Position numbers and translations under genes: made by a program. This document shows positions 5,553 to 12,791 of a stretch of 13,543 nt of DNA, one piece after another. Source of the DNA: Candidatus Bathyarchaeota archaeon. Its GTDB lineage: Archaea > Thermoproteota > Bathyarchaeia > TCS64. Positions within the stretch are counted from its first letter, which is position 1. Every line of letters begins with the position of its first letter. The notes under the pieces were generated by a model, which searched no databases, was not told the origin of the DNA, and saw only the letters and a list, made by a program, of their open reading frames with translations. Location: contig JAFGTA010000200.1 in NCBI GenBank assembly GCA_016934355.1, positions 1 through 13,543 of the forward strand, in the 5' to 3' direction.

Positions 5553-6539
5553 ATGAAGAGGCCTGAAAAACTAGGCATGTTCACAGAAAAGTTTAAAGAA
5601 GCAGGGATCGGGGAGACCGTTTTTACACGTTCAAGAAACCTCGAGAAATTGCTAAATTTCAGTCAATTTTGGTTTAAGTTCGAGGGCGGGAATCCCACGG
5701 GGACCATGAAGGACAGGGCGAGCTACGCGACCCTCAGCCTCGCCGCCGAGAAGGGGTTCAAGGAGATAGCCGTCGCGAGCTGCGGCAACTTCGGCGCCAG
5801 CGTCGTCCACCTGAGCAGGCTCTTCTCCCTTAAGCCACACGTCTACATACCTGAGAGCTTCGTCGCTCCGCGGGTAGCCGAGATGGAGAGGCAGGGAGGT
5901 ATCATCCACAGGGCGCCGGGCACCTACGAAGACCTCGTAGACCTCAGCGCCGAGGACGCCGAGGCAGGGGGATGGTATAACGGTAACCCGGGGACGCCGG
6001 AGAACACGCGTGTGAGCCTTGAGGCGTACGCCACCATCGCCTACGAGGTGACCGAGAGTCTGGGGGACGCGCCCTACGCCGTGTCTGTGTCAGTCAGCAA
6101 CGGCACATGCTTCTCGGGTATACTCCACGGCTTCAAGACGCTGAAGGACAAGGGCGTGATCGAGTCCTCACCACACATGGTGGCCGCCAGCACCGAGGGC
6201 GGGAACCCCATCGTCCAGAGCTTCAACGAGGGTAGGAAGAGGATTAGGGACCTCGACCCGTCAAGCATCGTCGAGACCGAGGCCAACGAGCCCATAGTCA
6301 ACTGGAGGAGCCTTGACGGGCAGGAGGCTCTTGATGGCCTCTGGGCGAGCGACGGGTACGCGTTGAACGTCTCAGACGAGGCTCTTGAAAGATACGCGAG
6401 GTACCTGGAGCACGAGGAGGGCATCGTCGTCCTCCCCGCGTCGGCTGCCGCCTTGGTCGCTATGGAGAGATACGCGAAGTCTGTGGACGCCTCGGGCGGT
6501 AAGGCGTATGTGGCGGTTCTTACGAGTCGCCGCCACTAG
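5553..6539 (+). CDS. Threonine synthase-like fold-type II PLP enzyme
   Basis: A 328-residue member of the tryptophan synthase beta / threonine synthase superfamily. The PLP Schiff-base lysine is Lys53 in GGNPTGTMKDRASY; the substrate carboxylate loop is ASCGNFGAS (75-83); the PLP phosphate loop is SVSNGTCFSGILHG (180-193); and the end VLTSRRH supplies a serine or threonine near the pyridine nitrogen. This class performs beta- or gamma-replacement or elimination on amino acids: threonine synthase, cysteate synthase, cysteine synthase, diaminopropionate synthase. It is shorter than typical threonine synthases and carries changes in each loop, so I would not call it thrC. Its divergent pairing with a PP-loop and an ATP-grasp enzyme points to making a special amino acid. 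The first 128 bases are about 38% G+C, well below the rest of the gene. Confidence 0.85.
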   Translation: MKRPEKLGMFTEKFKEAGIGETVFTRSRNLEKLLNFSQFWFKFEGGNPTGTMKDRASYATLSLAAEKGFKEIAVASCGNFGASVVHLSRLFSLKPHVYIPESFVAPRVAEMERQGGIIHRAPGTYEDLVDLSAEDAEAGGWYNGNPGTPENTRVSLEAYATIAYEVTESLGDAPYAVSVSVSNGTCFSGILHGFKTLKDKGVIESSPHMVAASTEGGNPIVQSFNEGRKRIRDLDPSSIVETEANEPIVNWRSLDGQEALDGLWASDGYALNVSDEALERYARYLEHEEGIVVLPASAAALVAMERYAKSVDASGGKAYVAVLTSRRH

Positions 6540-6545
6540 TGGATA

Positions 6546-6556
6546 GGATTTAATCC
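6546..6556 (+). promoter_or_regulatory. TATA-like box of the helicase gene
   Basis: GGATTTAATCC, itself a near-perfect inverted repeat, is centred 27 bases before the ATG at 6578. This fits a separate, leaderless transcript for the helicase even though the gap to the preceding gene is only 38 bases. Confidence 0.45.
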
Positions 6557-6577
6557 TGCGCCTCCCCAAGAAACCTC

Positions 6578-9427
6578 ATGCAGCCCAGCGTCTTCGAGTT
6601 GCTTGACCCCCTAGTACGGTCGGGTCTTGAGGAGCTGGGCATCACTGAGCCGACGCCTCCTCAGATGAAGGTCATTCCGCCGATCCTCGACGGCGAGAAC
6701 GTGCTACTCATCGCGCCCACCGCCAGCGGCAAGACCGAGGCCGCGCTTCTACCTATCTTCGACATGTACCTCAAGGAAAAGCCGGAGAAGGGGATAGGGA
6801 TCATCTACATCACGCCGCTCCGGGCGCTGAATAGGGACATCGAGAAGAGGATGATGTTCTGGGCCGACCACCTCGGCATAGACGTGCAGGTGAGGCACGG
6901 CGACACCAGCCAGAAGCAGAGGAGGCGGCAGTCCACCAAGCCGCCGCAGATGCTCATCACGACGCCCGAGACCCTGCAGGCAATCCTGCCCACCAAGTCT
7001 ATGCGGAAGCACCTCGCCACGGTGAGGTGGATCATAGTGGACGAGATACACGACCTCGCCGCCAGCAAACGCGGGGCCCAGCTCACAGTGGGTATGGAGA
7101 GGCTCGACATGGCTTCAAGGCACAGGGTGCAGAGGATCGGGCTCAGCGCGACGGTCGGCAACCCCGAGACGGTCGCCGGCTTCCTAGGCGGCCCCCACCC
7201 GGTGACCACCGTAGAGGTGGAGGTGGACAAGGACTACGTCTACAACGTCGAGTTCCCTGAACCGGTGGACGCTGACTACGACCTCGCCGACGAGATAGAC
7301 ACGTCACCCAAGGCGGCTTCAAGACTCAACAGGATAAGACACCTCGTCAGGGACCATAACGGCACACTAATCTTCGTGCAGGGCAGGGGCCAGGCCGAGG
7401 CGCTGGGCTACAAGCTGAAGACGCTGGACAAGGGGATCGAGGTGCACCACGGCAGCCTGAGCCGGGAGCAGAGGCACCGGGTCGAGGACGAGTTCAAGCA
7501 GGGGGAGCTCAAGGCTATAGTCTGCACAAGCACACTGCAGCTAGGTATCGACATCGGCGAGGTCGACCTGTGCATCCAGTACCTGAGCCCCCGGCAGGTA
7601 TCGGCCCTCATCCAGAGGGTGGGCCGCTCAGGACATAGATTAAGCCGCCTAAGCAGAGGCGTCACGATACCGGCGTACGGTGAGGACGCGCTTGAGAGCC
7701 TGGTGACCAGCGAGATGGCGCGCCGTAAGAAGCTTGAGCCGACAATAGTCCACGTGGGGGCTCTTGATGTACTCACCCACCAGATAGCCGGGCTGACCAT
7801 GAGCCACGAGGAAGGCATCACCCTCAGCCAGATGCACGAGGTGATCACGAGGGCGTACCCGTACAGAGATTACAGCCTAGGGGAGCTGGAGGAGCACGCC
7901 GTGTTCCTTGAGAAGATAGGACTGGTCGTGAAGGAGGGAGATTTGTTGAAAGGTCGCGGAAAGACGAGGAGATACTACTACGAGAACCTTGGGATGATAA
8001 ACGACGAGCGACGGTACCCGTTCATAAACGCCATCACCGACGAGATGGTGGGCACCGTAGGAGACGAGTTCTGGAGCCTACGCGCACGCGTCGGCCTCAA
8101 CGTCATCCTCCGAGGCAGGGTCTGGAGGATACTCCAGATCGACGAGGAGCGCGGCGTCCTCCACGCCCTGCCCAGCACAGACCCCCTCGGGGCGCTGCCG
8201 GGCTGGGACGGAGAGCTCATACCTGTATCGAGAGACGTCGCCGAGGAGGGGGGAAGGCTGCGCGGAGAGATTCTATCAGCCAGCCAGGGCGGCGGCCTAG
8301 ACACGCTAGCCGAGTCCATGGAGGCTGACAGCAACAGTCTTACTGAGGTCGCCCGGGAGGCCGAGGTCCACATCAAGTCCGGGGTTCCGCTGCCGAGCCC
8401 CGAGAACCTAGTGTTTGAGGTCTATGATAGGTACATGGTCATCCACAGCACCCACGGCGAGAACTTCAACAGGACCCTCGGCGCCATACTGGACGCTGCG
8501 CTGAGCGAGATGGAGCTCATATACGCTTGGTGGAACGACCCGTACCGCATCCTCATAGAAGCGCCCAACAGGCTCAACGAGGACGAGGTGGAGCGGGTGG
8601 AGAAGCTGATCACGGGGCTCACCGAGGAGCGAGCCGAGAAGCTACTCATGGAGTTCATGGAGGCCCGTTTTCCCTTCGGCTACAAGATGAAGTTCATCGC
8701 CGAGCGGTTCGGGGTGCTGCCCCGCGGCAAGATAATGGGCCCCGACCGCGTCGAGAACCTGTACTACCGGTTCAAGGACACGCCCATCTACAAGGAGACT
8801 CTCAGGGAGGCGTACCAGGAGAAGCTAGACCTCCCCGGCGTCAAGGAGATGATCCGTTCGATGACGGAGGGGAAGGTAACCATCGCAACCAAGATGGTCG
8901 CCGAGCCCAGCATTCTGGCTAGGCATATACTGGAGAAGTACGCAGATGTCGAGGAGCTCATGGCCACCGACGCCACCATCACGGACCAGCTCCAGTACAT
9001 GAAGCAGAGCATCGAGGCGCGGAGCGTCAACCTCGCCTGCGTCAACTGTGGCGAGTGGCACACAAGGATCAGGATCAGGGAGATGAGCGACCACCCCCAG
9101 TGCGACAACTGCGGCAGCGGCCTACTCGCGATGATGAGGCGCCACCAGAGCCCCGAGCACTTCCAGGGCCTCCTCAAGAGGTGGAAGGAGGGTGAGGAGC
9201 TCTTCGGCGACGACATGGACCAGCTCGTCCACGGCAGGAAGACCGCGGACATGGTGCTCAGCTACGGCAGGCAGGCGGTGGAGGCGTTGATGGTGTACGG
9301 CGTCGGCCCCGTCACATCGTACCAGGTGCTGAGCCGTATGCACCGCAGCGACGAGGAGTTCTACAAGGACCTCCTCAAGGCCAAGATACAGTACATGAAG
9401 ACCCGGCAGTACTGGGACAACAAGTAG
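6578..9427 (+). CDS. lhr: Lhr-type superfamily 2 ATP-dependent helicase
   Basis: A 949-residue SF2 helicase. Motifs in order: Q-like motif TPPQ (26-29), Walker A APTASGKT (46-53), Ia TPLRALNRD, TTPETL (Ib), Walker B DEIH (155-158), III SATV (190-193), IV LIFVQGR, V TSTLQLGIDIG, and VI QRVGRSGHR (346-354). After the two RecA domains comes a long Lhr-core region (winged helix and following domains, about 360-800). Lhr enzymes translocate 3' to 5' on DNA and unwind DNA or RNA-DNA hybrids, and are linked to repair and, in archaea, RNA metabolism. Near the C-terminus is a four-cysteine zinc ribbon, Cys821/Cys824 and Cys842/Cys845, followed by a helical end with a helix-hairpin-helix-like VEALMVYGVGPVTSYQVL stretch. 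The gene appears intact, and all helicase motifs are present. A TATA-like box about 27 bases upstream suggests its own promoter. Confidence 0.92.
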   Translation: MQPSVFELLDPLVRSGLEELGITEPTPPQMKVIPPILDGENVLLIAPTASGKTEAALLPIFDMYLKEKPEKGIGIIYITPLRALNRDIEKRMMFWADHLGIDVQVRHGDTSQKQRRRQSTKPPQMLITTPETLQAILPTKSMRKHLATVRWIIVDEIHDLAASKRGAQLTVGMERLDMASRHRVQRIGLSATVGNPETVAGFLGGPHPVTTVEVEVDKDYVYNVEFPEPVDADYDLADEIDTSPKAASRLNRIRHLVRDHNGTLIFVQGRGQAEALGYKLKTLDKGIEVHHGSLSREQRHRVEDEFKQGELKAIVCTSTLQLGIDIGEVDLCIQYLSPRQVSALIQRVGRSGHRLSRLSRGVTIPAYGEDALESLVTSEMARRKKLEPTIVHVGALDVLTHQIAGLTMSHEEGITLSQMHEVITRAYPYRDYSLGELEEHAVFLEKIGLVVKEGDLLKGRGKTRRYYYENLGMINDERRYPFINAITDEMVGTVGDEFWSLRARVGLNVILRGRVWRILQIDEERGVLHALPSTDPLGALPGWDGELIPVSRDVAEEGGRLRGEILSASQGGGLDTLAESMEADSNSLTEVAREAEVHIKSGVPLPSPENLVFEVYDRYMVIHSTHGENFNRTLGAILDAALSEMELIYAWWNDPYRILIEAPNRLNEDEVERVEKLITGLTEERAEKLLMEFMEARFPFGYKMKFIAERFGVLPRGKIMGPDRVENLYYRFKDTPIYKETLREAYQEKLDLPGVKEMIRSMTEGKVTIATKMVAEPSILARHILEKYADVEELMATDATITDQLQYMKQSIEARSVNLACVNCGEWHTRIRIREMSDHPQCDNCGSGLLAMMRRHQSPEHFQGLLKRWKEGEELFGDDMDQLVHGRKTADMVLSYGRQAVEALMVYGVGPVTSYQVLSRMHRSDEEFYKDLLKAKIQYMKTRQYWDNK

Positions 9428-9432
9428 CTCAA

Positions 9433-9440
9433 CATTTTAA
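9433..9440 (+). promoter_or_regulatory. TATA-like box of the C45 hydrolase gene
   Basis: CATTTTAA is centred about 27-28 bases before the ATG at 9465, in the 37-base gap after the helicase, again with leaderless spacing. Confidence 0.45.
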
Positions 9441-9464
9441 CGGGAGTATCGACACTCTCTGTCC

Positions 9465-10568
9465 ATGACGACGCCCAGAGAACAGGGACGGGCGAGGGGC
9501 CGCAAGGAGACCCCCGGGATAAAGCACATACTAGGCGAGGTGGAGAAAGCCGCCGGCTTCTTCAACCAGAGCCTAGATGACTTCCTGAACGTGGATAAGA
9601 AGACCCTCAAACACATCCCCGAGCGCTACATCGAGGAGTGCGAAGGCATAGCGGAAGGTGCAGGCATAACAGAGGAGCTGGCGATGGGGATCAGCTTCGG
9701 CAAGGGACCGGGCAACCTCTTCAGGGAGGGGTGCACCGCCTTCGCGGTGCCGGCGCAGTGCTCCGCCGACGGCGCACCCCTGCTAATGAAGAACCGTGAC
9801 CTAGGCTACAGGCGGATGCACCCGCAGGTGCTGGCCTACAGCAGGCTGGACGGGTACAACGAGTTCATGGGGATCACCACGGCGGGTAACGCCTACTGGT
9901 ACCAGGGAGTCAACGAGAAGGGGCTGGTCGCCTACAACACGGCCACCCTGTGCGGCAAGTATGAGGAGGGCACGCCCGTAAACATACTGGTGCGTAGACT
10001 CCTAGAGGAGTGCAACACAGTGGATGAGGCCCTCAAGCTCATCGAGGAAAACAAGTTGGCTGCGTGCAGCAACCTCTTCCTGGGAGACCGCGAGAAGACG
10101 GTCATAGCCGAGCTCAAGAACGGATTCCCCGTCCACGTTGATGACCTCGATAAGGCGGACGCCCGCGCTAACCACTATGTGTACCACGATAACCCTCCCC
10201 TCATCGACAAGGACGTCATCCTCCACAGGCAGTACACCCTCCACCGCTACCAGCGGGCCAAGGAGCTGCTGAATACCGTTGAGAAGGTTTCAGTGGACGA
10301 CCTCATAAGGTTCGGCAGGGACCACGCGAACGGGCCGGGCAGCTACAGCGTGTGCCGCCACAACTCGTACATCGGCAGCGAGTTGGAAAAGCTCCTGAGC
10401 AGCAGCACCCTGAGCAGCCAGATATTCGAGATAGGGGACAAAGTCGAGACCTGGGTCTCCTTGGGGCGGCCTTGCCAGACCGAGTTCGTTCACCACGTCT
10501 GGGGAGACGAGATAGTTCCAGACATGGCGTCGGGCGAGATGTGGATAAGAAACCTTTCCCAGAGCTAG
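9465..10568 (+). CDS. Peptidase C45 / penicillin acyltransferase-like Ntn hydrolase
   Basis: A 367-residue member of the acyl-CoA:6-aminopenicillanate acyltransferase family (peptidase C45). The key evidence is Cys90 in REGCTAFAVPAQ, followed by GAPLLMKNRDL; in this family the precursor cleaves itself just before this cysteine, which then becomes the N-terminal nucleophile. The 89 residues before it would be the shorter subunit. Further family landmarks are MGITTAGNAYWYQGVNEKGL, NLFLGDREKTVIAEL, an asparagine in ARANHYVYHD that fits the usual NH segment, and a C-terminal WVSLGRPCQTEF. Members acylate amines or hydrolyse amides; in archaea their substrates are mostly unknown. No signal peptide is visible, so it acts in the cytoplasm. 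The amide chemistry would fit a link to the amino-acid ligase cluster upstream, but it is separated by the helicase. It is convergent with the AhpD-like gene, with 7 bases between them. Confidence 0.85.
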   Translation: MTTPREQGRARGRKETPGIKHILGEVEKAAGFFNQSLDDFLNVDKKTLKHIPERYIEECEGIAEGAGITEELAMGISFGKGPGNLFREGCTAFAVPAQCSADGAPLLMKNRDLGYRRMHPQVLAYSRLDGYNEFMGITTAGNAYWYQGVNEKGLVAYNTATLCGKYEEGTPVNILVRRLLEECNTVDEALKLIEENKLAACSNLFLGDREKTVIAELKNGFPVHVDDLDKADARANHYVYHDNPPLIDKDVILHRQYTLHRYQRAKELLNTVEKVSVDDLIRFGRDHANGPGSYSVCRHNSYIGSELEKLLSSSTLSSQIFEIGDKVETWVSLGRPCQTEFVHHVWGDEIVPDMASGEMWIRNLSQS

Positions 10569-10572
10569 CTGA

Positions 10573-10590
10573 GCCCTAGACGTCTAGGGC
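10573..10590. repeat. 18-base perfect palindrome across a convergent gene end
   Basis: GCCCTAGACGTCTAGGGC is fully self-complementary. It covers the stop codon (10576-10578) of the AhpD-like gene and starts 5 bases after the opposing stop at 10568. In RNA it could fold as a 7-bp stem with an ACGT loop in either direction. Fewer than 0.1 perfect 18-base palindromes are expected by chance in a random window of this length. No U tract follows, so it may be a 3'-end stabiliser, a bidirectional terminator or a protein site. Confidence 0.6.
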
Positions 10591-10884
10591 GAAGTTCCTG
10601 TGGGCGATACGCGCGCCCGCCGCGAGCGCCATGGCGATCTGGATGACCTCGGCGAGCTCCTCCTTGGTCGCCCCCGCCTTAACAGCGGCTTTGGCGTGTC
10701 CCTCGATGCAGTAGGGGCACCTGGTCATGTAGGTGCACGCCACGGCCACGAGCTCCTTGGTCTTTTTGTCCAGCTTGCCAGGAGCCATAACCTTCGTGTT
10801 CCAGTTCATGAAGGCCTCCATGACTTCTTTGTCGAAGTAATCGTTTACCTTTGGGTCCCGATCCTTTGCGTAGTGGTAGTCCAT
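10576..10884 (-). CDS. AhpD-like / carboxymuconolactone decarboxylase family protein
   Basis: A 102-residue single-domain protein with the AhpD core: the CxxC-x3-H motif TRCPYCIEGHAKAA (Cys56, Cys59, His63), the upstream glutamate helix KKTKELVAVACTYM, and the alanine-rich helix MALAAGARI. AhpD uses the CxxC thiols as a peroxiredoxin reductant; carboxymuconolactone decarboxylase lacks the cysteines. The cysteines here favour a thiol-disulfide or peroxide-related role, probably as an oligomer in the cytoplasm. Length is normal for the small archaeal members. An A/T box at 10908-10915, about 27 bases before the ATG and inside the last codons of the neighbouring glycosyltransferase gene, suggests its own leaderless transcript. 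There is no linked peroxiredoxin in the window. Confidence 0.87.
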   Translation of the reverse strand: MDYHYAKDRDPKVNDYFDKEVMEAFMNWNTKVMAPGKLDKKTKELVAVACTYMTRCPYCIEGHAKAAVKAGATKEELAEVIQIAMALAAGARIAHRNFALDV

Positions 10885-10899
10885 GCCGCAATGATGGGC

Positions 10900-12123
10900 T
10901 CAACGGCGATTTAACACATTCGTGTGCCTACCTGGGAGCATCTCCTCGATGACCTTGAGCGTGTTCTCCAGTCCCTCGCCGAGGGACTCCCTGGAGTTGA
11001 GCTCGTCCAGTGCTGTCTTATATCTGCCGCCCCTCAGGACGCTGTCAACTGCCGAGACGAGGGTTTTCCCGTTCACGTTTTTCTGGTGCATCGCGTATGC
11101 GACGCCGAGCGCCATCGCCCTCCTCGCGTTGCCGTACTGCTCAGGGTGCTTAGGAACAGGGATGATTATGGACGGCTTCCTGTAGCAGATGCTCTGCATG
11201 ATGGTCTCGTGGCCGCCGCGGCTGACGACGAGGTCGCAGGCGTTCAGGTACTCGAACCTGTTCTCAAGCCACGGGATAACAGTGAGCGGCCCCTTCTTCA
11301 GCGGCTTAGACCCGCCGTTAGGCACGCCCATGGACATGACCACCCTGTAGCGATCGGGGAACTCCCTGAAGATCGGTTCAAGCATCCTCACCAGGGGCTC
11401 ACGCTCCGGCTTCGGCCCGCTGATCCCCGCGTATAGGAGGCGCTGCCCCTCGCCTACTCCGAGGCTCTCCCTTATCTCGTGGTAGAGGCTGTTCTCCTCA
11501 GGCCTCTCGCGTAGGATGGAGCCCACCAGGCTTACCCGCGCCCCTATCCTTCGAGGCATCCTGAGGCTGTCTAGGCTTATCGTATAGGGCTCCGGGAAGT
11601 CTGGGATCACGATGATGTTGCTCAGAGCCCACGTCTTCCCCAGCACGGTGAGGACGGCGCCGTCGAACATCCTGAAGAGGTTGGTGTCCTTCTCCCGCGG
11701 CGCCCTGGGTAGGAACTGGTTCAGCAGAAGGATGACGGGTACCTTGAGTACCCTCGCCGCTATGATGCTGCTGACCCTCGAATCGCTGAAAACGATGTCG
11801 GCGTCGAACGCCTTGATGTTCCGCAACTCGAACCGCACCTGGTCGAGGAGCGTCGGAAGCGCGGTGATTCCCTGCTGGATGGTGGACGACTTGAGGTCTA
11901 TGCTGCCGGTGATGTCGTTCTCCATCTGGATGGGCGGCGCCGAGACCACGGGGTAACCGAACTTCTTCACGTAGTCCACCGCCTCGAGGTAGGTCGAGAA
12001 GAGAACCTCGCCGCCTCTCTTCACCACCTCGTCTGCGATGGCGAGGCTCCGGCTGACGTGGCCGAACCCTATCCCGCATGGGCTGAAGTAGATCCGTGAT
12101 CCCTCTAATCCGTCCACAGACAC
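10900..12123 (-). CDS. MurG-like GT-B glycosyltransferase
   Basis: A 407-residue GT-B fold glycosyltransferase. The N-terminal acceptor-side loop is GIGFGHVSRSLAIADEV (from about residue 17), equivalent to the glycine-rich GGTGGH-type loop of MurG relatives. The C-terminal sugar-nucleotide site is VVSRGGHETIMQSICYRKP with IIIPVPKHPEQYGNA (about 298-333), the pattern of MurG, MGDG synthase and UDP-glycosyltransferases. The donor is probably a UDP-sugar and the acceptor a lipid-linked or membrane-associated molecule. In an archaeon this would suit protein N-glycosylation, glycolipid or cell-surface polymer synthesis, which is inference. It starts with GTG at 12123, 8 bases after the AMMECR1 stop, so the two are likely co-transcribed. 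The 3' end contains the likely promoter of the AhpD-like gene. Confidence 0.82.
   Translation of the reverse strand: MSVDGLEGSRIYFSPCGIGFGHVSRSLAIADEVVKRGGEVLFSTYLEAVDYVKKFGYPVVSAPPIQMENDITGSIDLKSSTIQQGITALPTLLDQVRFELRNIKAFDADIVFSDSRVSSIIAARVLKVPVILLLNQFLPRAPREKDTNLFRMFDGAVLTVLGKTWALSNIIVIPDFPEPYTISLDSLRMPRRIGARVSLVGSILRERPEENSLYHEIRESLGVGEGQRLLYAGISGPKPEREPLVRMLEPIFREFPDRYRVVMSMGVPNGGSKPLKKGPLTVIPWLENRFEYLNACDLVVSRGGHETIMQSICYRKPSIIIPVPKHPEQYGNARRAMALGVAYAMHQKNVNGKTLVSAVDSVLRGGRYKTALDELNSRESLGEGLENTLKVIEEMLPGRHTNVLNRR
10908..10915 (-). promoter_or_regulatory. TATA-like box of the AhpD-like gene
   Basis: Read on the minus strand this is GTTAAATC, centred about 27 bases before the ATG at 10884. 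It lies within the last codons of the glycosyltransferase gene, so the AhpD-like gene may be transcribed separately from inside its neighbour. Confidence 0.4.
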
Positions 12124-12131
12124 TCGCCCCG

Positions 12132-12746
12132 CTAAGTCAACTCGTGGCGCACCACGGCGCCCCTCGGTGACGCCTCGGCGAAGATGATCGCCTGGAACCT
12201 CTGTATCTCAGTGCCTTCAAGCAGCCACGAGTCAGGTGGCAGACCCGCCTTGTAGCAGCACTGGGCGAGGAACTCCTCGGAGTCCCAGCCCCAGTCCACG
12301 GCTACCTGAGGCAGCAGGAGCCCCCTACGGTACCCCCTGCCGATGATCAACCCGTCTCGCCCCACTATGATCTCACCCGGAACGTCACCCGGTTTTACTA
12401 TCTCCAAGGTCTCCGGAGGCGTCAGCACGCTCACCTCGACGACGATCCCATCCATCTCTTCTTTCTTGACGGGTGGGAACCTTGGGTCCTCGAAGGCGGC
12501 GTTCAGCGCCGACTCCTTGACCGCGGTGAGCAGGTCCTTCACGGGATAGGGGTAGCCGATGCATCCTCTGAGCCTGTTTTCTCCGCCTTCGTGCCTGTTC
12601 AGCGTGACGAAGACGCCGCACTCTGTCCTGGTGACCTCTGGCGCGTCGCCGGTGTCAGGTTCGTCAGCGAGCCCTAGACGCGACTCTATCGCCCCTCTGG
12701 CGACACGTACTAGGTACTCTCCTTCTCCTTGGGTGAGGTCGAATAT
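12132..12746 (-). CDS. AMMECR1 domain protein with a non-standard start codon
   Basis: The frame encodes an AMMECR1-family protein of about 204 residues, the usual archaeal length. It begins (I/M)FDLTQGEGEYLVRVARGAIES, then CGVFVTLNR, the hallmark LRGCIGYPYP (from residue 59), AAFEDPRFPPVKKEEMD, VEVSVLTPPE, GRDGLIIGRG and VAVDWGWDSEEFLAQCCYKAGLP. The frame is open up to a TAG at 12762-12764. Between that stop and the conserved helix there is no ATG, GTG or TTG: the first is a GTG at 12542, which would delete 68 conserved residues including LRGCIG. The ATA at 12746 aligns with the normal initiator methionine and follows AAGGGG by 8 bases. Either ATA is the start, or the base was ATG in the organism. 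The molecular role of AMMECR1 is unsettled; it is conserved in archaea and eukaryotes. It heads a unit with the glycosyltransferase. Confidence 0.85.
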   Translation of the reverse strand: MFDLTQGEGEYLVRVARGAIESRLGLADEPDTGDAPEVTRTECGVFVTLNRHEGGENRLRGCIGYPYPVKDLLTAVKESALNAAFEDPRFPPVKKEEMDGIVVEVSVLTPPETLEIVKPGDVPGEIIVGRDGLIIGRGYRRGLLLPQVAVDWGWDSEEFLAQCCYKAGLPPDSWLLEGTEIQRFQAIIFAEASPRGAVVRHELT

Positions 12747-12783
12747 TTCTGACGCCCCTTTCTATCAAAGATGAAACCGAGTT

Positions 12784-12791
12784 CTTATAAA
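12784..12791 (-). promoter_or_regulatory. TATA box of the AMMECR1-glycosyltransferase unit
   Basis: Minus-strand TTTATAAG overlaps the stop codon of the Mut7-C gene. A start about 26 bases on would fall near 12762, giving a short leader of about 15 bases that carries AAGGGG before the ATA at 12746. This supports translation starting near 12746 and not at 12542. Confidence 0.5.

Noticed and set aside
3131..12123. A bacterial peptidoglycan gene cluster, suggested by Ddl-like, MurL-like and MurG-like genes
   Set aside because: The genes are far apart and on separate units, no MurA-F, MraY or penicillin-binding gene is present, and the other genes and promoters are archaeal in type.
12132..12542. 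A short 136-residue AMMECR1 starting at GTG 12542
   Set aside because: The start would cut off the conserved N-terminal 68 residues including LRGCIG, which are present in frame upstream.
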